From Pannonibacter sp. XCT-53 (GTDB taxonomy: Bacteria; Pseudomonadota; Alphaproteobacteria; Rhizobiales; Stappiaceae), in NCBI RefSeq assembly GCF_009915765.1, contig NZ_JAABLQ010000001.1, positions 1,550,001-1,614,000 on the forward strand: DNA of 64,000 nt, in the 5' to 3' direction. A program made the translations under genes and the position numbers. Within the stretch, counting starts at the first letter, position 1. Every line of letters starts with the position of its first letter. Below, one piece after another: positions 18,720 through 29,881 of the stretch. The notes under the pieces are model-generated. The model searched no databases. It was given only the letters and a program-made list of their open reading frames with translations, and had not been told where the DNA came from.

Positions 18720-19472
18720 ATGAAACGCCTGATTGCCGCCGTCGCCGGCGCCCTGATGTTCCTGCCCCTGCTGGCCGCCCCGCTGGCGGCCCAGACGCCC
18801 GACAAGGCGGCGATCGAGGCGATCGTGAAGGAGTATCTCCTTGCCAATCCCGAGGTGGTGCGGGACGCGCTGATCGAGCTGGACCGGCGCGAGAAGGCCG
18901 CCGCGGAAGCGGCCGCGGCCAAGCTGGTGTCGGACAATTCCAGCCTTCTGTTCAATTCGACCCGGCAGGTCGTGCTCGGCAATCCGAAGGGCGACGTCAC
19001 GCTGGTCGAGTTCTTCGACTACAATTGCGGCTACTGCAAGCGGGCCCTGTCGGACATGGAAAGGCTGATCGAGGAGGACAAGAACCTCCGCGTGGTGCTG
19101 AAGGAGTTCCCCGTGCTCGGCCAGCCCTCCATCGAGGCCGCGCAGGTGGCGATCGCGGTGAACATTGCCGCCCCCGAGAAATATGCCGATTTCCATGCGG
19201 CCCTGCTCGGCAACCGCGGCAAGGCCGACATGGCCGTTGCCGTCGAGATGGCCAAGGCCGCCGGCGTCACCCAGCAGGACCTGGAAAAGGCCATGGCCTC
19301 GGGTGAGGTCATGGCCACGCTGGAGGAGGTCTACGGCCTTGCCAACCAGCTCGGCCTGACGGGGACGCCCGCCTATGTCATCGGCAAGGACGTCATTCCC
19401 GGTGCGGTCGGCTATGACACGCTGAAGGAAACCATCGCCGCCGTCCGCAAGTGCGGCCAGTCGAGCTGCTGA
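18720..19472 (+). CDS. DsbA family thiol-disulfide oxidoreductase (ScsC/Com1-like)
   Basis: 250 residues with a signal peptide (about 1-24, ALA-AQT). A charged, Ala-rich helical N-terminal segment (about 28-80) resembles the oligomerisation part of ScsC-like proteins. The thioredoxin domain carries CGYC (Cys103, Cys106) in FFDYNCGYCKR and the cis-proline loop TGTPAY. It likely introduces or isomerises disulfides in the periplasm. Two extra Cys lie at the C-terminus (KCGQSSC). The ATG is preceded by GGGAG. Located directly after the M48 peptidase gene. Confidence 0.93.
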   Translation: MKRLIAAVAGALMFLPLLAAPLAAQTPDKAAIEAIVKEYLLANPEVVRDALIELDRREKAAAEAAAAKLVSDNSSLLFNSTRQVVLGNPKGDVTLVEFFDYNCGYCKRALSDMERLIEEDKNLRVVLKEFPVLGQPSIEAAQVAIAVNIAAPEKYADFHAALLGNRGKADMAVAVEMAKAAGVTQQDLEKAMASGEVMATLEEVYGLANQLGLTGTPAYVIGKDVIPGAVGYDTLKETIAAVRKCGQSSC

Positions 19473-19486
19473 AGGCTCGAATCCCT

Positions 19487-19525
19487 GGGGGCATGGCCCG
19501 CCCTGCCCCCGTTTGGGCTTTTCCT
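19487..19525 (+). terminator. Terminator after the DsbA-like gene
   Basis: GGGGGCA (from 19487) pairs with TGCCCCC (to 19510), with a mostly paired interior, followed by GTTTGGGCTTTTCC. It separates the gene from aroQ. Confidence 0.6.
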
Positions 19526-19576
19526 GAACACGGCAAGTCCCTATAAGAGGGCGGACTTCGCGGTCTTGGAGACGGA

Positions 19577-20017
19577 ATGCCCGCAACCCTGTTCATCCTG
19601 AACGGCCCCAATCTCAATCGGCTCGGCACGCGCGAGCCGGAGACCTATGGCCGCACGACACTTGCGGACATTGAAGCCCAGTGTCGCGCCACCGGCGCGC
19701 GCCTTGGTTTCGACATCGTCTTCCGGCAGTCCAACCACGAAGGCACCCTGGTCGACTGGATCCAGGAGGCAGGCGACGTCGCGCGCGGCCTCATCATCAA
19801 TCCGGCGGCCTACACCCATACTTCGGTGGCCCTGCATGATGCGATCCGCACGGCGGCCGTCCCGACGGTGGAGGTGCACCTGTCCAACGTCTTCGCCCGC
19901 GAAGCCTTCCGGCACCATTCCTATGTGTCGCCGGTCGCTGTGGGCGTGATCTGCGGCTTTGGCGCCAAGGGCTATGACCTGGCGATCGAGGCCCTGGCCA
20001 ACAAGCTCGGCGCCTGA
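19577..20017 (+). CDS. aroQ: Type II 3-dehydroquinate dehydratase
   Basis: 146 residues, the normal size of the dodecameric type II enzyme. It converts 3-dehydroquinate to 3-dehydroshikimate, step three of the shikimate pathway. [12 protein letters not shown] starts the protein; the catalytic Tyr is in [14 protein letters not shown] and [10 protein letters not shown] bind the substrate, and the [15 protein letters not shown] loop is conserved. It lies 24 bases before accB; aroQ-accB-accC order is common in alphaproteobacteria and these genes are likely one operon. Confidence 0.97.
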   Translation: MPATLFILNGPNLNRLGTREPETYGRTTLADIEAQCRATGARLGFDIVFRQSNHEGTLVDWIQEAGDVARGLIINPAAYTHTSVALHDAIRTAAVPTVEVHLSNVFAREAFRHHSYVSPVAVGVICGFGAKGYDLAIEALANKLGA

Positions 20018-20041
20018 CGCCGGAATCGAAAGAACTCCGTG

Positions 20042-20518
20042 ATGACCAAAGACAACAACAACGGCTTCGATAAAAACCTCATCCGTGAGCTCGCCCTTCT
20101 GCTGGACGAGACGAACCTGTCGGAAATCGAACTGGAGCAGAAGGACTTCCGCATCCGCGTCGCCCGCCAGCTGCGCATCGAGGCCTCGGTCCCGACCTAT
20201 GCCGCGCCGGTCGCCGCGCCGCAGCCGATGGCTGCGCCCGTCGCAGCCGCCGCCGTGGTAGAGGTCGCCGATCCGGCCAAGCATCCGGGCACGGTCCCCT
20301 CGCCCATGGTCGGCACCGCCTACCTGTCGCCGGAGCCGGGTGCGCGCCCCTTCGTCGAGGTCGGCGAGCGCGTGAATGAAGGCCAGACGGTGCTGATCGT
20401 CGAAGCCATGAAGACCATGAACCAGATCCCGGCTCCGCGCAGTGGCGTGCTGAAGCAGGTCCTCGTGAAGGATGCGCAGCCGGTCGAATACGGCGAGCCG
20501 CTCTTCATCATCGAGTAA
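20042..20518 (+). CDS. accB: Biotin carboxyl carrier protein of acetyl-CoA carboxylase
   Basis: 158 residues from ATG 20042 (a GTG lies one codon earlier). The first 50 residues form a helical part, then an Ala/Pro/Val-rich linker, then the biotinyl domain (about 80-158). The biotin is attached to Lys124 in VEAMKTMNQ. It carries carboxybiotin between AccC and the carboxyltransferase for fatty acid synthesis. The accC start is 11 bases downstream, with GGGGCG between, so both are expressed together. Confidence 0.97.
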   Translation: MTKDNNNGFDKNLIRELALLLDETNLSEIELEQKDFRIRVARQLRIEASVPTYAAPVAAPQPMAAPVAAAAVVEVADPAKHPGTVPSPMVGTAYLSPEPGARPFVEVGERVNEGQTVLIVEAMKTMNQIPAPRSGVLKQVLVKDAQPVEYGEPLFIIE

Positions 20519-20529
20519 GGGGCGCCCTC

Positions 20530-21876
<1,347 letters not shown>

Positions 21877-21903
21877 GCGGGGGCGGCTGCCCCGGAACCG
21901 GTC

Positions 21904-22602
21904 ATGGCAAAACGACGGAACGACAACGGATCGCTGCCGGAAATCACCCCGCATCTGGTGCTGCGCGCCTATGCCTGCGGGATCTTTCCGATGGCGGAAT
22001 CCGCCGATGACCCGGATCTGTTCTGGGTCGAACCCGAGCGGCGGGGCATCCTGCCGCTCGAGACGTTTCATGTGCCGCGCCGCCTGGCGCGGACGGTGCG
22101 CTCGGATGTCTACGAGATCCGCATCGACAGCGACTTCCAGGGCGTGATCGACGGCTGTGCCGCGCCGGCCCCCGGACGGAGCAACACCTGGATCAACAGC
22201 GAGATCCGCCGCCTCTATTCCGCCCTGTTCGACATGGGCTACTGCCACTCCGTCGAGGCATGGCATGAGGGCGTGCTGGTCGGCGGGCTCTATGGCCTCA
22301 GCCTTGGCGGCGCCTTCTTCGGCGAGAGCATGTTCGCGCGCGCCCGCGACGCCTCGAAGATCTGCCTGACGCATCTCGTCGCCCGGCTGAAGGCCGGCGG
22401 TTACAGCCTGCTCGACACCCAGTTCACCACCGAGCACCTCGCCCGCTTCGGCACCATCGAGATCCCGAAGGACATCTATGCGGTGCGGCTGGCAACGGCG
22501 ATGACACAGGAAGCAAACTTCCACACCCTCCCCCCTGCGGTATCCGGGGCGATGGTCATGGACATCCTGGAGCGCCGCGCCGCGGCTCCGGGCACGACCT
22601 GA
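21904..22602 (+). CDS. aat: Leucyl/phenylalanyl-tRNA-protein transferase
   Basis: 232 residues. It transfers Leu or Phe from tRNA to proteins with N-terminal Arg or Lys, marking them for ClpAP (N-degron pathway). The GIFPMAES and [15 protein letters not shown] N-terminal motif (here [15 protein letters not shown]), [25 protein letters not shown] and [15 protein letters not shown] are family signatures. It lies 27 bases after accC and is probably in the same transcript. Confidence 0.97.
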   Translation: MAKRRNDNGSLPEITPHLVLRAYACGIFPMAESADDPDLFWVEPERRGILPLETFHVPRRLARTVRSDVYEIRIDSDFQGVIDGCAAPAPGRSNTWINSEIRRLYSALFDMGYCHSVEAWHEGVLVGGLYGLSLGGAFFGESMFARARDASKICLTHLVARLKAGGYSLLDTQFTTEHLARFGTIEIPKDIYAVRLATAMTQEANFHTLPPAVSGAMVMDILERRAAAPGTT

Positions 22603-22794
22603 TCGAGGCGCCAACCCGGATGGGATGAGGGGCGAAAGCCAGCGATGCTGATCGCACTGCTTGCCCGTCCCGAAATCACCCCAGGCGAGAAAGCGGCGGA
22701 GATCCGGGAGCGGAGCGCCCCGGTCTTTCAGGTATCAATTCAGCGGCATATCGACACCAGGGCGCTGCGGTCGCGGGTTGGCGCTGCGCTGGAC

Positions 22795-22836
22795 CCGGAT
22801 GACGACACCGGAAGACGACACCGGATGACGACAGGG
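22795..22836. repeat. Short 13-bp tandem repeat
   Basis: GACGACACCGGAA (22801-22813) is followed by GACGACACCGGAT (22814-22826) and a partial third copy GACGACAGG. It lies in the 267-base gap between the convergent aat and DUF2155 genes, which shows no other feature. Confidence 0.8.
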
Positions 22837-22869
22837 GCGCACCAGCGGCTAGATGCGCAGCCCCCCTGC

Positions 22870-23427
22870 TCAGAACAGCGGCGGCTTGGCCCGGGGCACC
22901 GGAACGGCCGCGCCATCAAGCGGGGCCTGCGCGGCCTCCGGCGTCGACGGGGCCGCCGTGTCCGCCCCGAGCGTGTCGGCGCCCTCCTGGACCACCTGCA
23001 CCGGCGGACCCGAGTAGCCCTCCGGCGGCGGAACCGTCGAGGTCTGGCGGCAATCGGTCAGCCACACGTCATAGACGGGATGCTCGACGGCGTGCAGGCC
23101 GGGGCTCGCGGCAAACATCCAGCCGGAGTAGATGCGGCGGACCTCGTTGTTGAGCGTGATCTCGTCCACCTGGACGAAAGAGGTCGTCTGCGGGTTTTCG
23201 GTCTGCGGACGGGTGTTGCAGACGCGCGGGGTCACCTGCAGCGCACCGAACTGCACCGTCTCGCCGATGTAGACGTCAAAGCTGGTGATGCGTCCGGTGA
23301 TCTTGTCGAGACCGGAAAACACCGCGACCGGGTTCTCGATCTTCTCGGCAAGTGCCGGGGACAGGCCAAGCCCCCCCAGCGCCGCCAGGCCGAGACCAAT
23401 CCGCTTCATACTGTTGGAAAGCCGCAT
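22870..23427 (-). CDS. DUF2155 domain-containing periplasmic protein
   Basis: 185 residues with a signal peptide (MKRIGLGLAALGGLGLSPALA, cleavage before EKIENP). If ATG 23409 is used the signal peptide is tighter; I kept the longer start. The body carries KITGRITSFDVYIGE, VCNTRP and the SGWMFAASPGL...HPVYDVWL segment of DUF2155. The function of the family is unknown; it is a common alphaproteobacterial neighbour of aat. Two Cys (in RVCNTR and LTDCRQ) could form a disulfide. The C-terminal 50 residues are Pro/Ala-rich and probably disordered. Confidence 0.88.
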   Translation of the reverse strand: MRLSNSMKRIGLGLAALGGLGLSPALAEKIENPVAVFSGLDKITGRITSFDVYIGETVQFGALQVTPRVCNTRPQTENPQTTSFVQVDEITLNNEVRRIYSGWMFAASPGLHAVEHPVYDVWLTDCRQTSTVPPPEGYSGPPVQVVQEGADTLGADTAAPSTPEAAQAPLDGAAVPVPRAKPPLF

Positions 23428-23499
23428 GACATCCTTCGGCAGTCAGACTTCGCCACGAAACCAGAGGCGCGTGTAGCACCCGATTGCGGCCCCGAAAAG

Positions 23500-23546
23500 G
23501 CCGGCCCCTTGCCGGCCGGGCTGGCACCTGCAAGCCCGGCCGGCGT
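23500..23546 (-). terminator. Terminator downstream of valS
   Basis: A perfect 12-bp stem (23511-23522 with 23533-23544, 10-base loop) begins 14 bases after the valS stop on the minus strand. A further GC-rich inverted repeat and CCTTTTCGG follow. There is no pure T-run directly after the stem. Confidence 0.55.
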
Positions 23547-23557
23547 GTCGGGGAAAC

Positions 23558-26389
23558 TCATCCGATCTGGGCGAGACGGCTCAGGGCCAGCTCGGTCTGC
23601 GCCTTGCGCTCGCTCAGCTCGGCCAGCTTCTCGCGCTCGCCTTCGACAACCTCTTCCCTGGCCTTCTCGATGAAGGCCGGATTGGAGAGCTTCTTCTCGA
23701 TGCGGCCCATCTCCTCGGCGATCTTGCCAAGTTCCTTCGACAGGCGTGCCTGTTCGGCCGCAAGGTCGATCACGCCGGCGAGCGGCAGGCAGACCGTGGC
23801 CTCGCCATAGATGATCTGTGCAGCCCCCTTCGGCAGATCCTGCGCCTGGCCGAGCGTCTCGGCACGGGCCAGCCGCAGGATCGCGGCCTCGTGCGTGGCG
23901 AGCCGCGCCTGCGTTGTCGCATTGGCCCCGACAACCACGACCGGGATCTGCGCACCGGCCGGAACGTTCATTTCCGACCGCACCGAGCGGATCTCGGTGA
24001 TGAGGTTGACCAGCCAGTTGATCTCGTCGGCAGCTGCCGTGTCCACGAGGGCCGGCGCGGGCCAGCGGGTCAGCATCAGGAGCTGATCGGGCTTGCCGGT
24101 CTCCTCGCCGAGACGCTCCCACAGCTCTTCGGTGAGGAAGGGCATGAAGGGGTGGAGGATCTTCAGGATCTCGTCCAGCGCCCAGGCAGCGGTGGCGCGC
24201 GTCTCGGCCTTGGCGGCCTCGTCATCGCCGTTGAACACCGGCTTGGCCAGTTCCAGGAACCAGTCGCAGTAGGTGTTCCAGACGAAGCGGTAGACGGCAT
24301 TGGCCGCATCGTTGAAGCGGTAGCCTTCCAGTGCCGCCGTGACATCCTCGGCGCAGCGGCCGACTTCCGTCGCGATCCAGCGGTTGAGCGTCCGCGTCGC
24401 GCGGGCCGGGTCGAAACCGGCGACACGCCTGCAGCCGTTCATCTCGGCAAAGCGGGCGGCGTTCCAGAGCTTGGTGGCGAAGTTGCGATAGCCGCCGACC
24501 CGGCTCGTCGCCAGCTTGATGTCGCGGCCCTGCGCCGCCATGGCCGCCAGCGTGAAGCGCAAAGCATCGGCGCCGAACTCGTCGATCAGTTTCAGCGGAT
24601 CAATGACGTTGCCCTTCGACTTCGACATCTTCTGCCCCTTCTCGTCGCGGACGAGGGCATGGATGTAGACAGTCTCGAACGGCTCGGTCTTCATGAAATG
24701 CAGCGACATCATCATCATGCGGGCGACCCAGAAGAAGATGATGTCGAAGCCGGTGATGAGGACCGACGTCGGGAAGTAGCGGGCGAGCTCCGGTGTCTTG
24801 TCCGGCCAGCCGAGCGTGGAGAAGGGCCACAGCGCGGAGGAGAACCAGGTGTCGAGGACGTCCTCGTCGCGGTGCAGAAGGACCTTGTCCCCTGCCCCGG
24901 CCTCCCAGGAGGCGATGGCCGCTTCGGTGTCTGTCACCTCGACGGGCTTGCCGTAGAAGGCGCTTGCGGCGGCAAGCGCCTCGGCTTCGGACTTCTCGAC
25001 AAAGACCTTGCCGTCCGGGCCGTACCAGGCCGGGATCTGGTGTCCCCACCACAGCTGGCGCGAGACGCACCAGGGCTGGATGTTTTCCATCCACTCGTAA
25101 TAGGTCTTGTCCCAGTTCGAGGGAACGAACCTGGTACGGCCCTCGCGGACGGAGGCAATCGCCGGCTTGGCGAGCGTTGCGGCATCGACATACCACTGGT
25201 CGGTGAGCATCGGCTCGATCGGCACGCCGCCGCGGTCGCCATGCGGCACCATGTGCGGGTGATCGTCGACGCGGTCGAGAAGGCCCAGCTCTTCCATGCG
25301 GGCGACCAGCGCCTTGCGGACGACAAACCGGTCCTTGCCGTGGAAAGCGGCCATCGTCTCGTCCAGCATCGCCGAGGCGGGAACGCCCTCGAGGAACTCC
25401 GGATTGTCCCTAAGGACAACTGCGGCCTCGCGGTCGAGGATCGAGATCATCGGCAGATCGTGGCGCTTGCCGACCTCGAAGTCGTTGAAGTCATGCGCCG
25501 GGGTGATCTTCACCGCGCCGGAGCCGGCGGTCGGGTCGGCGTAGTCGTCGCCGACGATCGGGATGCGCCGGCCGACGAGCGGCAGGATGACATGCTTGCC
25601 GATCAGGTCCTTGTAGCGCGGGTCTTCCGGGTTCACGGCAACGGCCGTGTCACCCAGCATCGTCTCCGGACGCGTGGTGGCGACGACGATATAGTCGCGC
25701 GTCTCGAACTCGGTCGGGTTGCCCTCGTCATCAAAGGCAATCGGCGCCTGATAGGTCGCCCCGCCCTCCAGCGGATAGCGGAAGTGCCAGAGGTTGCCCT
25801 TGACGTCCTGCTGCACGACTTCCAGGTCCGAAATCGCGGTCAGCAGCTTCGGGTCCCAGTTGACGAGCCGCTTGTCCTTGTAGATGAGGCCGTCCTTGTA
25901 GAGCGAGACGAACACTTCCAGGACGGCGGCGGACAGGCCCTCGTCCATGGTGAAGCGCTCGCGGCTCCAGTCGCAGGACGCGCCAAGGCGCTTCAGCTGG
26001 TTGAAGATCATGCCACCGGACTCGCCCTTCCAGGTCCAGACCCGGTCGAGGAAGGCCGCACGCCCCATCTCGCGGCGCGACGGCTCCTTGCGTTCGGCCA
26101 GCTGGCGCTCGACGACCATCTGCGTGGCGATGCCCGCGTGGTCCATGCCCGGCTGCCACAGCACGTCCTTGCCGCGCATGCGCTCGAAGCGGACGAGGAT
26201 GTCCTGCAGCGTGTTGTTGAGCGCGTGGCCCATATGCAGCGAGCCGGTGACATTCGGCGGCGGGATCACGATGGTGTAGGACGGCGCGCCTTCGGCAGCG
26301 CCTGCCCCGGCGCGCGAGGCATCGGCCTTTTCCCACATCTCGGTGATACGCGGCTCGACGCTCGCGGCGTCGTAGGTCTTGTCCAGCAT
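23558..26389 (-). CDS. valS: Valyl-tRNA synthetase
   Basis: 943 residues from ATG 26389 ([14 protein letters not shown]); the frame is open 22 codons further but without conserved sequence. It charges tRNA-Val in the cytoplasm. The class I motifs are HMGH (52-55, in [14 protein letters not shown]) and KMSKS (587-591). The editing (CP1) domain lies between, with [19 protein letters not shown]. The C-terminus is the usual coiled coil ([16 protein letters not shown]). Located downstream of popZ but separated by a terminator, so it probably has its own promoter. Confidence 0.98.
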   Translation of the reverse strand: MLDKTYDAASVEPRITEMWEKADASRAGAGAAEGAPSYTIVIPPPNVTGSLHMGHALNNTLQDILVRFERMRGKDVLWQPGMDHAGIATQMVVERQLAERKEPSRREMGRAAFLDRVWTWKGESGGMIFNQLKRLGASCDWSRERFTMDEGLSAAVLEVFVSLYKDGLIYKDKRLVNWDPKLLTAISDLEVVQQDVKGNLWHFRYPLEGGATYQAPIAFDDEGNPTEFETRDYIVVATTRPETMLGDTAVAVNPEDPRYKDLIGKHVILPLVGRRIPIVGDDYADPTAGSGAVKITPAHDFNDFEVGKRHDLPMISILDREAAVVLRDNPEFLEGVPASAMLDETMAAFHGKDRFVVRKALVARMEELGLLDRVDDHPHMVPHGDRGGVPIEPMLTDQWYVDAATLAKPAIASVREGRTRFVPSNWDKTYYEWMENIQPWCVSRQLWWGHQIPAWYGPDGKVFVEKSEAEALAAASAFYGKPVEVTDTEAAIASWEAGAGDKVLLHRDEDVLDTWFSSALWPFSTLGWPDKTPELARYFPTSVLITGFDIIFFWVARMMMMSLHFMKTEPFETVYIHALVRDEKGQKMSKSKGNVIDPLKLIDEFGADALRFTLAAMAAQGRDIKLATSRVGGYRNFATKLWNAARFAEMNGCRRVAGFDPARATRTLNRWIATEVGRCAEDVTAALEGYRFNDAANAVYRFVWNTYCDWFLELAKPVFNGDDEAAKAETRATAAWALDEILKILHPFMPFLTEELWERLGEETGKPDQLLMLTRWPAPALVDTAAADEINWLVNLITEIRSVRSEMNVPAGAQIPVVVVGANATTQARLATHEAAILRLARAETLGQAQDLPKGAAQIIYGEATVCLPLAGVIDLAAEQARLSKELGKIAEEMGRIEKKLSNPAFIEKAREEVVEGEREKLAELSERKAQTELALSRLAQIG

Positions 26390-26493
26390 GGAGGCTCTCG
26401 AAGCGTTGTAAGGTTTGTCCCCGTGTAAATCGGATGGCCGGAGCCAAGTCAACACGCGAGCACAAGGAATGGCGGAAGCTGTGGCAGAAACAC

Positions 26494-26520
26494 AAACGCC
26501 GCCCGGCCGGGGCGGCGTTT
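26494..26520 (-). terminator. Intrinsic terminator of popZ
   Basis: AAACGCCGCC / GGCGGCGTTT form a perfect 10-bp stem with a 7-base loop, 23 bases after the popZ stop. On the minus strand GTTTGTGTTTCT follows, a usable T-rich tail. Confidence 0.85.
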
Positions 26521-26542
26521 CAGGCGCTGGATGGCATCCCCG

Positions 26543-27283
26543 TCAGCGACGGCGGGTCACCCGTTCGATTTCCTGGCGGACGAGCTGCTCGACCAGGACG
26601 GGCAGGTTCTGGTCCAGCCAGTTCTTCAGCATCGGCCGGAGCATGTCGGTGACCAGGTCTTCCAGCGTGCGGGCATTCGCCGACAGGATGGTCGTCGACA
26701 GGTTCTCGAAGGCGGCATGGACGGCAGCGCCGGTGCCCTCCGAGGTGAGCGGGGCGGCCTCGTCCAGATCGTCGAGCCGATCCATGTCGACCGGCCGGGT
26801 CTCGACAACGGGCTTGCGCACCGGCTCGGCCTTGGCAACCGGCTTGGCGGCAACCACCGGAGCGGGCTCCGGCTCCGGCTCGTCGTCCATCGCGAAGGCA
26901 ACATCGCCGCTGTCGTCATCGACAGTCTCGGCCATGCCGTCGACCATGTCGAAGGCCTCGTCGCCCTCGTCTTCCTCGACGGCGAAGTCCTCGGTCAGTT
27001 CGAGAACGTCCTCCTCTTCCTCGGCGGCCTCGGCAAAGGCCACGTCGTCGGGAGATTCGTCGAGATCGTCGCCGCCCATGTCGAACAGCTTGTCCAGGTC
27101 GTCCTGCGACATGGACACGTCTTCCTCGGCCTCGGCGGCCTCGAAAGCATCGTCGATCTCTTCCTCTACAGGCTCAGGGGCAGCCTTCTTCGCGGCCGGA
27201 GCTTCCTCGTCGGAGATAATGCGGCGAATGGACGCCAGAATTTCTTCCATCGAGGGTTCTTGGGCCTGACTCGCCTTCGACAT
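26543..27283 (-). CDS. popZ: Polar organising protein PopZ family (DUF2497)
   Basis: 246 residues from ATG 27283, preceded by GGGGGA; a GTG at 27298 is in frame but lies upstream of the binding site. The N-terminal helix EPSMEEILASIRRIISDE is the conserved client-binding region. A long, very acidic and Pro/Ala/Val-rich middle (about 25-175) is the disordered linker. The C-terminal helices (NARTLEDLVTDMLRPMLK and LPVLVEQLVRQEIERV) are the oligomerisation part. In Caulobacter PopZ forms a polar hub that anchors the chromosome origin and recruits cell-cycle signalling proteins. A CtrA-like site lies about 45 bases upstream. Confidence 0.9.
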   Translation of the reverse strand: MSKASQAQEPSMEEILASIRRIISDEEAPAAKKAAPEPVEEEIDDAFEAAEAEEDVSMSQDDLDKLFDMGGDDLDESPDDVAFAEAAEEEEDVLELTEDFAVEEDEGDEAFDMVDGMAETVDDDSGDVAFAMDDEPEPEPAPVVAAKPVAKAEPVRKPVVETRPVDMDRLDDLDEAAPLTSEGTGAAVHAAFENLSTTILSANARTLEDLVTDMLRPMLKNWLDQNLPVLVEQLVRQEIERVTRRR

Positions 27284-27326
27284 GAGTTCCCCCAGCACTG
27301 AATCAGATACGCACCGACATGGACTG

Positions 27327-27342
27327 TTACGATTCGGTTAAG
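27327..27342 (-). promoter_or_regulatory. CtrA-like binding site upstream of popZ
   Basis: Read on the minus strand TTAACCGAATCGTAAC fits TTAA-N7-TTAAC with one mismatch (G for T). It lies about 45 bases before the popZ start. A nearly identical element (TTAACCGTTTCGTAAC) lies upstream of tolC. Confidence 0.45.
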
Positions 27343-27579
27343 CCGATTATGGGGCGTCAAGGGGACCGGCGATAGGACGCGGATAGACCCGCCATCGCCT
27401 TTTCCCCTTCAAAAGGTGAAACAGGGTCAAGGATCCGTGTCCAGTCCACCCGAAATCCGCCCCCGATCCGCCCCCAATCCGCCCGCCGTTCCCCCGGTGT
27501 ACGCCCGGTCTTGACCCGGACGGGCAGCGGAGGGCGCCCGGCGAGCGCGGCGCGGCGAGACGGATCGACGAAGGGCCAT

Positions 27580-27608
27580 GAAAAAGGGCCGGAACACTGT
27601 CCGGCCCT
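27580..27608 (-). terminator. Intrinsic terminator of tolC
   Basis: AGGGCCGGA / TCCGGCCCT form a perfect 9-bp stem with a 6-base loop. On the minus strand it is followed at once by TTTTT, a textbook Rho-independent terminator 26 bases after the tolC stop. Confidence 0.93.
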
Positions 27609-27634
27609 GACGACTCGCAGCAGGTGGGGCCGTC

Positions 27635-28999
27635 TCAGCGGCCGTCCGGCGTCTTCATGCCGAACCACTTGTCACGCACCTTGTCGTAGTGCTCCTTCGG
27701 ATCGTAGCGAGCGACCTTCAGGTCCAGGTACTCGGCATCGAGCTCGCCGACGGCCGAGATCAGCTGGAAGGCGGCGACGATGCGGTTGCGCTGTGCCGTG
27801 ACGAGGTTGACGCGCTGGTCGACAAGCTCACGCTGGGCGTCAAGCACGTCGAGCGTCGTGCGCTGGCCGACACGCTGCTCCTCGATCACGCCCTCGAGGG
27901 CGAGCTGCTGGGCCTCGACGGCGGCCTGGGCCGCGCTGATGGAGGCCTCGGCAGCCTGGTACTGGCCCCAGGCGGAGATCACGTTGGCGCGAATGCGGTC
28001 CCGGATCACGTCAAGCTGGATCTGGGTGCGGCCGAGCTCTTCCTTGGCCTGGCGCACGCGCGAGGACGTGGTGCCGCCCTGGTAGATCGGCACGGAGACG
28101 CGGCCGAACACGGACGCGGTGTTCGACGCGCCGAGGCTGGTCGGTGCGGTGGTCCAGTTGCGCTCGAGCGAGCCTTCCACCGACACGGTCGGCAGCGCCT
28201 CGCCCTCGATCGTCTTCACGGCGAACTGGGCCGCATCGACGAGATGCTGGGCCTGGCGGATCAGCGGCTGGCTCTCCTCGCTCGTGCTGAGCGCGATGTC
28301 GAGAGACTTCGGAACCATGCGCCCGATCGGCGTGCTGGCGGACAGGTTCCGCGCCTCAATCCCGACCACCTGGCGGTAGATCGCACGGCTGGTGTTGAGG
28401 TTGGCAATCGCGCTGTTGAGGCGGGCCTGCGCTTCCGCATGGCGGGCTTCGGCCTGCGACACGTCGGTGCGCGTGCCCTCGCCCACTTCAAACCGGTCAC
28501 GGGCCGCGCGGACCTGCTCGTTGAGGAACTCGACGTCGGAGCGCTGCAGCGACACGAGCGCGGTGTCGCGAATCACGTTGACGTAGGCTTCGGCGGCCGA
28601 CAGCAGCACGTCCTGCTCGGTGGCATTGAGGTTCTCGCGCTGCGCCCGCACGATCGCCTCGGCCTGACGGGTCGAGTTGACGGTCCGGAAGCCGCGGAAC
28701 AGGGCCTGCTGCACCGTCAGCGAGATGGAGGCGTTGTTGCGGTAGTTGCTGAAGCCGGCGCCCGTGGTGCGGATGCCGCCGAAGGACGCATTGGCAGAGA
28801 TGGACGGACGCCAGCCCGCCAGCGCCTGCGGCACGCGCTCATCGACGCTGCGCAGTTCGGCGCGGGCGGCATTCAGCGTCGGGTTGTTGGCATAGGCGAG
28901 TGCCAGGGCTTCGGCGATGGTCTCGGCCCGGGCCGAGGACAGCGAAGTGAACGCGGCAAGGCCAATGGCTGCGGCAGTCAGAGAAACGCGAAAATACAC
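27635..28999 (-). CDS. tolC: TolC family outer-membrane efflux/secretion channel
   Basis: 454 residues from GTG 28999. A signal peptide (about 1-25, ARA-ETI) is followed by the two OEP repeats of TolC: NNPTLNAARAELRSV and related coiled-coil hairpins, GGIRTTGAGFSNYRNNASISLTVQQ-type strands that enter the barrel, and the second half starting at FAVKTIEGEALPTVSV. It forms the outer-membrane exit duct for type I secretion and RND pumps. The neighbouring Pcm-like gene is upstream on the same strand, a common alphaproteobacterial arrangement. A CtrA-like site lies about 140 bases upstream. Confidence 0.95.
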   Translation of the reverse strand: MYFRVSLTAAAIGLAAFTSLSSARAETIAEALALAYANNPTLNAARAELRSVDERVPQALAGWRPSISANASFGGIRTTGAGFSNYRNNASISLTVQQALFRGFRTVNSTRQAEAIVRAQRENLNATEQDVLLSAAEAYVNVIRDTALVSLQRSDVEFLNEQVRAARDRFEVGEGTRTDVSQAEARHAEAQARLNSAIANLNTSRAIYRQVVGIEARNLSASTPIGRMVPKSLDIALSTSEESQPLIRQAQHLVDAAQFAVKTIEGEALPTVSVEGSLERNWTTAPTSLGASNTASVFGRVSVPIYQGGTTSSRVRQAKEELGRTQIQLDVIRDRIRANVISAWGQYQAAEASISAAQAAVEAQQLALEGVIEEQRVGQRTTLDVLDAQRELVDQRVNLVTAQRNRIVAAFQLISAVGELDAEYLDLKVARYDPKEHYDKVRDKWFGMKTPDGR

Positions 29000-29136
29000 T
29001 GAAGTCAGCCCCTTGTGTCACGGACCCCCACCCGTGCCGAAAGATGGTGGCAGTATAGCCACCGGGAAAAACATGCCTACCCCGGAACGTCGGTCAACGA
29101 ACGAAAACCGGCGACCTGCGGCACGGCTGCAACATG

Positions 29137-29152
29137 TTACGAAACGGTTAAC
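29137..29152 (-). promoter_or_regulatory. CtrA-like binding site upstream of tolC
   Basis: TTAACCGTTTCGTAAC on the minus strand fits TTAA-N7-TTAAC with one mismatch. It lies in the 219-base gap between the Pcm-like gene and tolC, suggesting that tolC has its own promoter here. Confidence 0.45.
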
Positions 29153-29218
29153 AGTGCAAGGCGAGGACGCGCCCGGTGCGATCCGGGGATCGCATCGGGT
29201 GCCTGGATCAAGCGTGCG

Positions 29219-29881
29219 TCAGAAGACGAATTCGCTTGCCTTTTCAAAGCCCGGCAGCAGATGGGCGCTGGCATTGAAGCCAAAGCGGGCGCCGATGGCC
29301 GCGCCGGAATCCTGATAGAGGCGCGCGACGCCGGCCCGGCCGAGGCCCTCGATGGCCACCAGACGGCCGCCCGGCTTCAGCTGCTGGGCCAGGGCTTCCG
29401 GCAGGAACTCGACCGCCCCGTCCAGCAGGATCACATCATAGGGGCCTTCCGAGGCGCAGCCTTCGGTCAGCTTGCCCTCGATCACGGCGGCATTCTCGAT
29501 GCCGAGGCTCACGAGCGTCTGGCTGGCGCGGGCGGCGAGGGCTGCGTCCTCCTCGACCATCACAACGGCACCGGCAAGGCGGGCCAGCACGGCGGTGGTG
29601 TAGCCGGTCGTCCCGCCGACGACCAGAACGACGTCGCCGGGCCTGACCAGCGCCAGCTGGATCAGCTTGCCGCAGACATGCGGCTTCATCATGTAGCGCG
29701 GCGTGCCGGTGTCGGAAACGAGGATGTCCTCGTCGATGTAGGCGACCGGACGCTTCGAGGACGCCACGAACAGCTCGCGCGGCGTCGCTTCCATCGCGTC
29801 GAGGATCCGGAGGTCGGTCACATCGTTGGTCCGCAGCTGGTTGTCCACCATTCGCGTGCGGGACTGTGCATAATCACCCAT
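29219..29881 (-). CDS. Protein-L-isoaspartate O-methyltransferase-like protein
   Basis: 220 residues from ATG 29881, with GAGG six bases upstream; the frame is open to 29965. It has the overall order of Pcm enzymes: an N-terminal RTRMVDNQLRTNDVTD helix, RPVAYIDEDILVS, and a Rossmann methyltransferase core. The SAM-binding motif I is unusual: VLVVGGTTGYTTA where Pcm has a motif like EIGTGSGYQAA, and the usual acidic residue is missing. YDVILLDGAVEFLP corresponds to motif II. It may therefore be a paralogue with altered activity. Alphaproteobacterial tolC loci often carry such a gene. Confidence 0.8.
   Translation of the reverse strand: MGDYAQSRTRMVDNQLRTNDVTDLRILDAMEATPRELFVASSKRPVAYIDEDILVSDTGTPRYMMKPHVCGKLIQLALVRPGDVVLVVGGTTGYTTAVLARLAGAVVMVEEDAALAARASQTLVSLGIENAAVIEGKLTEGCASEGPYDVILLDGAVEFLPEALAQQLKPGGRLVAIEGLGRAGVARLYQDSGAAIGARFGFNASAHLLPGFEKASEFVF

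Larger units (their letters stand above)
27284..27634. other. Intergenic region between popZ and tolC
   Basis: 351 bases with no gene. It contains the tolC terminator (27585-27608), the CtrA-like site of popZ (27327-27342), and a C-rich stretch with repeated ATCCGCCCC-like words around 27460-27490. Confidence 0.6.
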
